Shown here in pieces: positions 58,101-64,000 of a stretch of 64,000 bases of DNA (its first letter is position 1; every line of letters begins with the position of its first letter). The notes under the pieces are model-generated. The model was not told the DNA's origin. It was given only the letters and a program-made list of their open reading frames with translations, and did no database searches. The translations under genes and the position numbers were made by a program. Source of the stretch: Nereocystis luetkeana (lineage: Eukaryota; Sar; Phaeophyceae; Laminariales; Laminariaceae); NCBI GenBank assembly GCA_031213475.1, contig JARUPZ010000025.1:8516592-8580591 (forward strand). Reading direction: 5' to 3'.

Positions 58101-61100
58101 ACCGAGAAGTTCGGTACCTTCGGTACGATGTCCATACCGGTACCGAGAAATTCGGTACGTTCGGTACGATGTCCGTACCGGTACCGAGCATACCCGTACC
58201 TTACCGAACACAACCTTGGAAAAAATGTTCCACACTAACTCCTACTGTATTACGGGGGACCATAGTTAATAGGACCTATGGTATACCAGGTACATAAAAA
58301 CCTATATAAGTTAATAGGACCTATCGTGTACATAAAAACTTATATATTTAACCATTTTTACTAACAATATTTGGTCCAATTAACTATGGTCCCCTGTAAT
58401 AGTAGCATGCCCCCCAAAAAAGGCTCCAGTTTTTAAGGGGTTAGACTAACCCTTGTAGAACCACAGAGTACGGAAACAAATATACAACTCCATTTTCAAG
58501 GAACTTGTCCCCGAAGCGGGAGTGCAGTCCGCAAAGGGTTTAAGTCGAGCACATCTCGACCACTTCGTCGATTCTGGGCCAAGTCGTAAACAGCCCTCCA
58601 TATCCGAAACCCTTTGCACCGCTGAAAAGAAGGGCCCCAGACTACTCGCACTTCCAAGCTGTTCGTACCAAGAATATGGTTGCAGTTCTTCGGGAGTTAG
58701 ACCAAAAAGTAGAGCATGTTTCAACCGTTTTTGTCGCTTCTGGGCTAAAGTCGTAAACAGCCCTCCTTACCTGAAACCCTTAAACTGCATGCTGCAAAAA
58801 GTACCCCACACGAATTCCTAGTAGTACGTATTCCGGCCTTGGCCACTGACAGGTCTGCAGCAGTAGAGTGCAGTAGTGGCATATACCCATATGAAGGCCC
58901 TTAAGACCAGGTGAATGGGCTCGTCACGATGAAAAAAAAAACTCGGAATTATTCAGTACGTGATCATTTTTTCAGTGCAGTTTGCGAAATGTCTTGGGAA
59001 TTTGAGAGTCAAGAATTTTCAGGCTGAGATCGCTTGAAATTTTGAAAGTTTGTGCTCGGCGAGGAACGGCACTCTAAATCCCACCTGGTGTCTAATCAAT
59101 ACCATTATGTCCCTAGATATTCACGGGTCGTTTTGATTAAATGTTAGTCTAGATATGTTCCTTACGTATAGGAACAGAGTGATGGCCTCCAAGAGTCTCG
59201 GCTCAACGCTGACACCTGAATATGCCGCGAGCCTTATAGCCGAAGTAGGAGATTCTTATCTACCAGTACTGTCCAAGTACTGCTGTAGTAATAGATAAAA
59301 TCACTTAAGTTGCCTGTCCCGAGGTTGCCTTGAAGTGGGTAAGCCACTGCTCTACCATATCCCTGGCAAGACGCAACAAGATACCACACCCCCTGGGAAG
59401 GTTTCCAGAGGCGATTTTCTGCAAAGCCAGGGGCTCTCACTCAACGAAAATATTGACTTTGGAAACGTTTCGCCGAGACCGTTCGGTAGACGCGTCGCTC
59501 GGCGTCTGCACTCCCCCCGTAGTCTACAAAAGGAAGCTTGGGATTCATCCGAGGGGGGGTGTTATGTTATCACCCGTGTGATACATACGGGGGTACCACG
59601 AACTGTGCCCCTGAGTATAGGTACGGTTTGTATTGAATTTTAATGTACTAGAAATATTTTTCATGTTTTAGGGACAGACTAGTGTGGTACCTGGTATGCC
59701 AAAAAGATATGTCAGGAGACAGCACTTTTTCCGCTTTACGGACAGCAAATTTTCCTTGACTTGCCTTGACTGACACCAAACTTGTAGGTTTTAGTGTGGA
59801 ACCCTCGGCCCTACAACAGCAGTATCTCTGTGACGTAGCTTTGTGACCACATAACTTCTGTCTCTTCTAGGATTGAAGAATCGACACGGACACTGGTTGT
59901 GCTGGATGTTGACGGCGCGCGTTTTGCCTTGCTTGACATGTCTCCTGACATCTTTGGTGTGCAGTGTGTAGCTGGCCCTGAGTAGAGGGTCGAGTAGAGT
60001 GGAAGCAGAGTGATGTCTCACAGCACTGGCGCCACAGCTGCCTGCAGTTGGCGGCTTGCATACCCAAGTGACCGCCTTACGATACGGTACAAAACCAAAC
60101 ATCATGCGAATTTACCGGGTATTGAGTTGTTATTTAGGCCTATACGTACATCCACTCTGCTCGAAAATGTTTCCGGAAAGCTGAGCGTTTTATAAGAGCG
60201 TAAACGTAACTGATTCGAAATAAAATGCCTTGGGTTCTTTTTCGGGCGTAGGCGGCATATTCCGGGGAAGCGTGGTAGCTAACATGCCAGTTTTATGTTC
60301 CTTATCCAGCAGAAAGCATCAAGATAGACAGTAAAATCGAGGGGAAGCATGGTACATGGTATACCCTTATCCAGGAGAAGGCATGACCTTGTAGAAAAAA
60401 GAGCGGAAGGGGTACGCATTAGCCTCTAGTTGTTCTTGCACTAGAGTACAAGTACCCTGACCCCCCCCCCCTCAAATAAACCTAACATCCTGACCCCCCC
60501 CCTACCCCGCCCTAAAACCAACCTCCAACAGATTAAAGCTACGCACGGTGGTGTCCATCGCTCCCGAGGGGCCGATGGAGGACGAGGCGATGTTCTGCAG
60601 AGAACACGCGGCGCAACTAGTGCCGGTTCGTGCCGAGTTGTACCGCGAAGAAGCCGTGACGCTTTCCCCTCAGCAGGTCGCCCAGGTCAGGCTGTCCCAA
60701 CACACGAGCTTGTTCCTAGTCCCGAGCCTGTTAAGCCTCGCCTTAAAAAAGGGATTCAGGGGTCTGTCTATCCGTACGTTGAAGTTGGTGTGGGGGCGAC
60801 CCCCCGGGAGGGAAATTCCTTCGAAAATGTGGGAAACCTCTCCTTTTCCTGCGGATCCACCCCCTTCCCGGGGAGCGGGCGGCCTGTCCCCGACAGGGCG
60901 CCCTGCCGCGCTCTCCGCTGGCCGAGTCGAGCGCTGGCGCCTGTTCTGTCGTCGGGGTCACCGAAGGCTGCAGAAGCAACAGAAATGATGGAAAATAGTG
61001 GGAAAGAGTTTATACGTACGTACGTAGCGATAAGGAGTAAGGTGAAAGAGGAGGAACACTTTAGAGATGCACGGGAGGGGGGGATGACCGTCTTGGGACT

Positions 61101-63864
61101 TTGCGGGCAGGGAAAACACAATGATTACCAGGAACACAAAGTGGACGATTCGATTACAGGAACGGCCACTGCGTGATTGGGGGATGGCATGTACAATGGT
61201 TGGTGTCCGAGTGGTTACAATGGTTGAAAGCAAAGGAGTCGGACGACATGGGGCGCATCGTAATCCTACCCCTACCGTACTGCTGGGCGCTCAGGCTGTT
61301 CGTAGATGGTCCGTAACACCAAATTTACCAACCATTGTGTTTGGTCGCTCTCCCGAAAGAGGACGTTTTCGCACGGCCCAATGGACCACGCGAAAAACGT
61401 TGAAAAAAGAACTGCGATTTCGTGTGATTGGAAAATTGACCTGCCGGAAAGAAGAAAAGAGGTCGAAATATCGGTAATCGGGAGGAGGAGGAGGAAGGGG
61501 ATGCGCGGATGTGCTCTGGTGGCTTAGCACATAACGAGTAGAACTCATAGTGGGAGGATGTGAAGTGTGCGGGGAGGGACGGGGCGTGTTAAGAGGAAGA
61601 TTGGGGGGGGGGGTTAGACGAAGATGAGATGAAGAAGTTCTGTACACTACTGGCGATAGAATCTCTCTCTCTCTCTCTCTCGCTCTCTCTCTCTCCCTCT
61701 TGAATCCTGACGCATGACCACTGACGAACACCGCAACCCTTGTTTCGGCCCAAACACTGCACTACACTTGTCACTACAGCTTCCTGACACACCCAAATTT
61801 CTCCCTGCAGCCTGCAACACGCTTTTTCACTCTAGCAACACCCCGTTCCCGGCTCTCGGTCTCGCACGACTGAGTTTTATGGCCCGTCTGCCGGAGGATA
61901 AAGTACAAGATATATTCGAAACAAAAAACGCTCACTACTGCTGCTGCTGGTGGTTGATCTGCAGGTGCTCTCAATCTTGACTAACAGCGACCGACTGCCC
62001 GCGCTGATCCACTGCCCCGACGGGCGTGTACTGACGGGCGTCGTCCTGTGGTGCCTGAGACGGCTCCAGTGCTGGGATAACCAGGCCTCGGCGGCGGAGT
62101 TCACGAGATTCTGCGGCGTTTTGCCAACGAGAGAAGTGAGTTCTTGAAATGGAGGCGTGCTGCTTTAGGGGTACATGCCGTAGCACGTTTTTGGGGAAAC
62201 ATAGTCGGATGACGGGGCTCATCGACCGAGTAGTTACAGCAGCATCCGATGAGGCACTAAGGCGTTAAGGCATTGAGGAGGGGTGGACAGACCTTGATAG
62301 TAGATCCTTATGGGGGTTTTGTGTTTGACGCCTGAAGCCGACCCTCCGACCCAAACCCTATGCCAGTGGCCAGTGCTGGGATGCTGTGCTTGGTAAGACT
62401 CTAGGTTACCTCGGCCGGCGTGGCTGCTGAGCTCGGGAAGAATCTAGGTTGACTTGGGATGCCGTGGCCGGGAAAGACTCAAGTTGATTAAGCCGCGTAA
62501 AACATAACCCTAGCCAATCAGAGTGCCTAATTAGCTACCTTAGGAAGATCTACTATCATGCTCTGTCCACTACTGGCATTGAGAGGCCTTCTAGGACTAT
62601 CAGGCTTGGTCGCCGGGGGAGTTCATGAGATTGTGCGGCGTTTTCCTCACCAATACAAAAAATATGTGAGGGAGAGAAGAGGATGGGGGAAAGGAGGGGA
62701 GGAGGGAGGGAGAGGAGTGTGAGTTCGGGTGGATCATAGCACGGGCGGTGCGAGCCGTGCTGACCAGTGGCTTGCTGTGCCACACCGGTTGCAGTTCGTA
62801 GCAACATCTGAGAAGCATTTTTGGTATGCGGTATTTTTTGCTTTGCATCTTTCTCGGTGATATTGACTACAAGACAGTCAGGGGCTTCGTGCAGAGTGCG
62901 CTGTTTTCAATGGGTATTGTTGTATTTCCTTTGTGTCGTCCACTGTAGGGGCACGGTTCGAAGGATTTGCACTTTTTGGCCGAAATGATGACAACTTTGA
63001 CGCGCCTTCTGAACAGTTGTGTTTTGCATGTTACTATTTGCAAGTCCGTTCGATTGTGTATCGACCTTAGCTTGCAATACTTCTAAGAGCCGGTTGTTGG
63101 ATGACTTACGGTAGCAATAGTATAGAGCTACTTCCTCACGCGAGGAGCCTCAGAGAATTAAAAGGCGATATTGCTACGAGGCAAGCACGCGTCAGATGCA
63201 TCGTGTGAAGGCACCCTCTTTCGCTCTTTCACGCGCCAGAGGCGTGGTGTGGAGGCACCCTCTTATGCTCTCTCCTTCTCCGCTCCAGCTCACGCTCCTC
63301 GCGGCCGGCGTAAGTGCTTCACATATCGAACAGATGACGGGCTGCTGTAAATCATCCACTGTCGATCATGTCTTCGCCGTTACCAAATTTTATGCAAAAG
63401 CCATATCATACAGATCATACAAGACCCCACCCTGTCAAAATGCGCGCAAGAGCTGTGGCATACAGATCCCACCCGGTGAACAACATGACCTAGATCGTCA
63501 GATCACACCACACTGGACCCATATATAAGGACTGTTATATGAATATTAACGCCTGAACGGTCCTTAAATTTCCGTCCAGGCTGCTATATAAAATCAGGGC
63601 TCCATTTGTCCCGAAGTATCTAGATCATGAACGGGGGATCTGTTGTGGTCTGCCTGGTCTGTCAGACGTGTGAAATGTCCAGACGAACCGAGACAGCCGG
63701 TTGTTTTTTTTTACATCCCGAAAAATATGTGTTGTCGTATTTTTTCGCAGGTGGAAAAGTTCGTCGAAGGGTTCGGTGACGAGGTCACCGTTCCCGAGAA
63801 CGTTCCGCGTTGGTTGTGGGGAGGGGACCGGGCACATTGGCACCCGACAATACGAGTCCGGTGA
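46051..63864 (+). CDS. OCA/Siw14-family (Y_phosphatase2) protein, probable pseudophosphatase, four exons
   Basis: Exons are 46051-46160, 60532-60685, 61965-62135 and 63751-63864, 549 nt in all (182 residues plus TGA). Junction phases are 2, 0 and 0, all GT-AG. In order the protein has VPPPFRFGAVEADIFRSAQP (the conserved family start), LKLRTVVSIAPEGP (first core strand), RAELYREEAV, the P-loop segment LIHCPDGRVLTGVV, CLRRLQCWDNQ, and the terminal VPRWLWGGDRAHWHP. This matches the whole length of atypical OCA-type tyrosine-phosphatase domains. The P-loop Cys is present, but the Arg required at CX5R is Leu, so catalysis is unlikely; OCA-type relatives can act as non-catalytic subunits. The start ATG at 46051 follows an in-frame non-coding region. 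The first intron is 14.4 kb and full of mobile elements. The CCG|GTGAGA at the end could also be a donor to a further exon. Confidence 0.85.
46405..46500 (+). repeat. (CTG)n microsatellite
   Basis: CTG/CCG/CTA runs just before the decayed exon copy; the poly-Ala and poly-Leu frames here are artefacts. Confidence 0.85.
46546..46640 (+). pseudogene. decayed tandem copy of OCA-like exon 1
   Basis: Starting at GGTTCCGCCGCCCTTTCGG the bases match exon 1 closely. Translation gives VPPPFRFGVVEADIF and then an in-frame TGA; after an indel the frame resumes as HPDLKNHRLF, matching QPTLKNYRFL. The donor site is lost. It lies about 0.5 kb downstream of exon 1, inside intron 1, so it looks like a tandem segmental duplicate that has degenerated. 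Confidence 0.75.
46925..47265. repeat. GGGTC pentamer repeat cluster
   Basis: Five diverged copies of a module of about 60 bp (ATCTCACGGGCCGGATCGGG, TCGGGTCAAGAGG, TTTTCAAGTCTTGCAGG), ending in an inverted ACCCGCGGGTCGGACCCGCA. Confidence 0.65.
47627..47788 (-). CDS. candidate terminal exon of the same minus-strand gene
   Basis: Begins in phase 0 after CTCCCGCAG and encodes VLNRVLHLDSEVLQWPKMVY, then a less protein-like tail to a TGA. The intron to the previous candidate would be 165 bp. Support is only phase agreement and splice consensus. Confidence 0.22.
   Translation of the reverse strand, partial: VLNRVLHLDSEVLQWPKMVYIWGAQNKNNPQPNVCASLADSLQLLTGNYSSRN
47954..48066 (-). CDS. candidate exon of an unassigned minus-strand gene
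   Basis: Between a GGTCCAG acceptor and a GTTTCCG|GTGAGT donor the frame reads SHDSEYQTEHADRGQYVEI then VKATLARKRLLYPGFP, with balanced composition. It ends in phase 0 and can join a second candidate (acceptor TCCCGCAG at 47789) that opens VLNRVLHLDSEVLQWPKMVY and stops at 47627. No family is recognised. A plus-strand alternative exists (ATG near 47829 with a CTCTCCG|GTAAGC donor). Confidence 0.3.
48290..48570. repeat. CCA/TGG triplet-rich inverted region
   Basis: CACCACCACCACC at 48299-48322 and 48485-48535 faces GGTGGTGGTGGTGCTGGTGC at 48352-48420. Confidence 0.65.
48754..48858. mobile_element. element B copy
   Basis: 105 bp, one of the best-preserved palindromes; right flank TA present, left flank CT. 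Confidence 0.75.
49444..49540. mobile_element. element A copy
   Basis: TTAA on both sides, arms with several substitutions (TTTTGGAGACTACTTACTC). Confidence 0.7.
50258..50356. mobile_element. element A, degenerate copy
   Basis: GTCCCGGTTTGGGGACAAAC ... ATATTGCAGTCCTAAGACC, with ACTTGTCCCCAATTGTCC duplicated internally. Confidence 0.5.
51306..51402. mobile_element. element A copy
   Basis: TTAACCCTTTTAGTACCGC ... CTCTAAAAGGGTTAA, TTAA at both ends. Confidence 0.7.
51738..51920. mobile_element. element A, strongly decayed copies
   Basis: TTTAACCCTTTAGTCTGAAT, GGGTTAACTACC and AAGTAGTTTGTGCCCAAGAA are recognisable pieces of one or two old copies. Confidence 0.35.
52197..52301. mobile_element. 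element B copy
   Basis: GA-TA-TTACAGGGGACC ... GTCCCGCGTAA-TA-GTA; 105 bp with TA flanks. Confidence 0.75.
52338..52484. mobile_element. element A, one and a half copies
   Basis: Complete hairpin to 52424, a T10 run, then a second right arm (TTTGTCCCCAAAACGGGACT ... AAAAGGGTTAA). Confidence 0.7.
52802..52893. mobile_element. element A copy
   Basis: ACCCTTTTTGTACCGCAGTC ... CTGCAGTCCTAAAAGGGTTA. Confidence 0.7.
52922..52948 (+). repeat. (GTT)n microsatellite
   Basis: Nine GTT units. Confidence 0.9.
53364..53564 (+). CDS. short secreted Ala-rich protein or first exon
   Basis: An ATG at 53364 opens MLRSKKGLAITLVFVLVLVL, followed by AQSATARVSFRFHH. That is a textbook signal peptide: basic N-region, hydrophobic core, small-residue cleavage site near AQSATA|R. 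A GCA/GCG-coded poly-Ala run and ERSPPALWRA then lead to TAG. A GTGCGT donor just before the stop could splice to an unseen exon. It lies in the large intron of the OCA-like gene. The hydrophobic part is encoded by a CGTACTCGTACTCGTGCTCG repeat, so chance is possible. Confidence 0.4.
   Translation: MLRSKKGLAITLVFVLVLVLAQSATARVSFRFHHTGAAAAAAAAAAAAAVAATVAAERSPPALWRA
53465..53645 (+). repeat. CAG-rich microsatellites
   Basis: AGCAGCAGCAGCAGCAGCAG at 53469 (poly-Ala in the signal-peptide frame) and interrupted GCAGCAG/GAGCAG runs to 53645. Confidence 0.8.
54047..54143. mobile_element. element A, near-consensus copy
   Basis: TTAACCCTTTTAGAACCGC ... GGTTCTAAAGGGGTTAA, both TTAA present; among the best preserved in the window. 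Confidence 0.8.
54930..55230 (+). repeat. H repeat, copy 1
   Basis: GACCAGTGCTTGGATGCTGT, then internal units GGATGCTGTGGCTTGGAAAG, and the end TTAGCCAATCAGAGCGCGTC. The same order is found at 62.29-62.56 kb. Confidence 0.6.
55434..55698. mobile_element. element G: inverted-repeat element rich in TACCCG/CGAGTA
   Basis: Inverted ends AGAGGTGTTACCC (55435) and GGGTAGAACACCTCT (55683) enclose ACTCGCGAGTATTTACGG and GAGTATGAAGTGTTACCCGT. A second, truncated copy follows at 55.84-55.99 kb. Confidence 0.55.
55842..55986. mobile_element. element G, truncated second copy
   Basis: CAAATACTCGGCGAATATGA, GACGGGTAGTAGCAAGCCGG and GGCAAAAGGGTGACACCTC match the right two thirds of the 55.4-kb copy. Confidence 0.5.
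56050..56150. mobile_element. element A copy
   Basis: AACCCCTTTAGGACTGCAGT ... TGCGGTCCTACTGTGAAAGG then CTTAA; a short extra CTGTG follows CCTA. Confidence 0.65.
56187..56420. mobile_element. element B copy split by another element B
   Basis: Left half 56187-56263 and right half 56371-56420, with a complete copy (56264-56368) between them at the loop position TACTAACAATAT. The outer copy also carries CTAGGTA (56236-56242) and CCTGGTACCTGGTA (56394-56407) as extra bases after TA. Confidence 0.75.
56264..56368. mobile_element. element B copy, nested
   Basis: 105 bp, TTACGGGGGGCCATAGTTAA ... TATGGTCCCCCGTAA, followed by TA. Confidence 0.75.
56497..56607. mobile_element. element B copy
   Basis: CAC-TA-TTACGGGGGGCC ... 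CTGGTCCTTCGTAA; diverged arms. Confidence 0.65.
56673..56884. mobile_element. element B copy split by another element B
   Basis: Left half to 56742 and right half from 56847, interrupted in the loop at the same TACTAA position as the pair at 56.2 kb. Confidence 0.75.
56743..56846. mobile_element. element B copy, nested
   Basis: TACGGGGGACCATAGTCAAT ... CTATGGTCCCCCGTAA inside 56673-56884. Confidence 0.75.
57073..57180. mobile_element. element A copy with extra bases
   Basis: The right arm reads CACGTA-CTATAA-GTTTGTCC, another insertion of about 6 bp after TA. Confidence 0.6.
57756..58218. mobile_element. 463-bp terminal-inverted-repeat element with a 41-bp minisatellite
   Basis: Perfect 23-bp inverted repeats lie at 57756-57778 and 58196-58218 (beginning CAAGGTTGTGTTCGGTAAGG). 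Both are flanked by GAAAAAA, a possible 7-bp target duplication. The interior is a 41-bp unit (GGTACCGAGAAGTTCGGTAC, GTTCGGTACGATGTCCATAC, C) repeated about seven times with point changes. Because 41 is not a multiple of 3, the long frames across it (GTEKFGTFGT) change frame at each unit and are not genes. Confidence 0.75.
58250..58399. mobile_element. element B copy with an internal duplication and CCAGGTA
   Basis: GTA-TTACGGGGGACC ... GGTCCCCTGTAA. The segment TTAATAGGACCTAT is present twice, and GGTATA-CCAGGTA-CATAAAAACC shows a 7-bp insertion at 58286-58292. Confidence 0.75.
58448..58542. mobile_element. element A, degenerate copy
   Basis: TAACCCTTGTAGAACCACAG ... GTGCAGTCCGCAAAGGGTTT. 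Confidence 0.5.
58550..58815 (+). repeat. direct repeat of about 170-bp spacing
   Basis: TCGATTCTGGGCCAAGTCGT, then AAACAGCCCTCCATATCCGA; and TCGCTTCTGGGCTAAAGTCG, then TAAACAGCCCTCCTTACCTG. Confidence 0.6.
59706..59953. mobile_element. element I, second copy with an insertion
   Basis: Same ends and internal block as 22118-22273, plus about 95 extra bases. The extra bases include a CTTCTAGGATTGAAGAATCG / ACACGGACACTGGTTGTGCT segment belonging to element J. Confidence 0.6.
60532..60685 (+). CDS. OCA-like gene, exon 2
   Basis: The acceptor is CCAACAG|ATTAAAG and the exon reads LKLRTVVSIAPEGP, MFCREHAAQLVPVRAELYRE and LSPQQVAQ. The donor is CCCAG|GTCAGG; an in-frame alternative is CAGCAG|GTCGCC, 9 nt earlier. 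Sequence and spacing continue the family fold directly from exon 1. Confidence 0.85.
61965..62135 (+). CDS. OCA-like gene, exon 3 (P-loop)
   Basis: The acceptor is TGATCTGCAG|GTGCTC and the donor ACGAGAGAA|GTGAGT, both phase 0. The exon encodes VLSILTNSDRLPALIHCPD and then GRVLTGVVLWCLRRLQCW, the P-loop and following helix. Counting from the Cys, the CX5R position is Leu (C-PDGRV-L-T), whereas active members have Arg there. Confidence 0.9.
62288..62562 (+). repeat. H repeat, copy 2 (in OCA-like intron 3)
   Basis: GGCCAGTGCTGGGATGCTGT, TGGGATGCCGTGGCCGGGAA and CTAGCCAATCAGAGTGCCTA match 54930-55230. Confidence 0.6.
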
Positions 63865-64000
63865 GACGAAAACACCGGCACACATCTGACGAGTCAGATA
63901 GATACTTCCCACATCATGATCTAGATATTTCAGGGCAGATGGATATATACATTCCTGATCTGTATGATCTGTATGATCTGTATGCTCTGTGTGATCTAGC
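63340..64000 (+). repeat. TGATCTGTA repeat region flanking the last OCA-like exon
   Basis: CATACAGATCATACAAGACC and CATACAGATCCCACC lie before the exon, and a TATGATCTGTATGATCTGTA array runs to the window edge. The coding exon 63751-63864 is embedded in it. Confidence 0.4.
63751..63864 (+). CDS. OCA-like gene, last exon
   Basis: The acceptor is TTTTTTCGCAG|GTGGAAAAG, phase 0. The exon encodes VEKFVEGFGDEVTVPENVPR, then WLWGGDRAHWHPTIRVR and TGA. The PRWLW and HPT motifs are typical of the C-terminus of this family. Confidence 0.85.
   Translation: MEKFVEGFGDEVTVPENVPRWLWGGDRAHWHPTIRVR

Noticed and set aside
57500..58297. 265-residue plus-strand protein and minus-strand partners over the GGTACC repeats
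   Set aside because: The 41-bp unit shifts frame at each repeat and the region is an inverted-repeat element.

Overview
This is eukaryotic nuclear DNA: GT-AG spliceosomal introns with several phase-consistent exon chains, trinucleotide and homopolymer microsatellites, tRNA-headed SINEs, LINE 3' ends with (TAA)n or A tails, and dozens of short palindromic MITEs. Base composition is near 50% GC, coding exons prefer G/C at third positions, and one intron is about 14 kb. An alga such as a photosynthetic stramenopile (brown-alga-like) would fit, but nothing here proves the lineage.

Two genes can be assembled confidently by hand. (1) A minus-strand RING-H2 gene runs from 38591 down to 30471 in at least six exons. 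All five junctions are GT-AG and phase-compatible and give 1056 residues with the 5' end missing. The RING (C-x2-C-x14-C-x-H-x2-H-x2-C-x10-C-x2-C) spans exons 5 and 6 and sits in long low-complexity sequence, so it is probably an E3 ubiquitin ligase. (2) A plus-strand OCA/Siw14-type (Y_phosphatase2) gene is split into four exons at 46051-46160, 60532-60685, 61965-62135 and 63751-63864. The frames join exactly (549 nt, 182 residues). Its P-loop keeps the HC pair but lacks the CX5R arginine, so it is a predicted pseudophosphatase. A decayed copy of its first exon lies 0.5 kb downstream, inside the 14.4-kb intron.

Region by region: 1-30 kb has no recognisable host gene apart from a possible secreted-protein exon at 10.1-10.45 kb. 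It holds clusters of a TTAA-flanked hairpin MITE (element A), SINEs, LINE tails (3.1, 14.1, 15.8-16.9 kb), tRNA-like repeats (12.8-13.7 and 23.5-23.9 kb), a dispersed repeat with poly-C tracts (19 and 25.7-27.4 kb), a (CCGAA)n array (24.6 kb) and tandem arrays at 27.5, 28.2 and 28.9-30.1 kb. 30.3-38.6 kb is the RING gene, whose third intron contains a degenerate tandem array. 38.6-46 kb is repeats and unassigned DNA. 46-63.9 kb is the OCA-like gene, whose first intron holds the densest MITE cluster, including nested element B copies at 56.2-56.9 kb, a 463-bp inverted-repeat element with an internal 41-bp minisatellite, and a short signal-peptide reading frame at 53.36 kb.

The most unusual signal is at base level. 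The palindromic 9-mer TACCAGGTA/TACCTGGTA occurs dozens of times. Inside MITE copies it can be seen as an exact 7-bp or 14-bp insertion after a TA dinucleotide. TACTAATA and TACTAGGTA behave the same way, and TATTAATA is what excision of element B would be expected to leave. I read these as excision footprints of TA-targeting DNA transposons, repeatedly reused as target sites.
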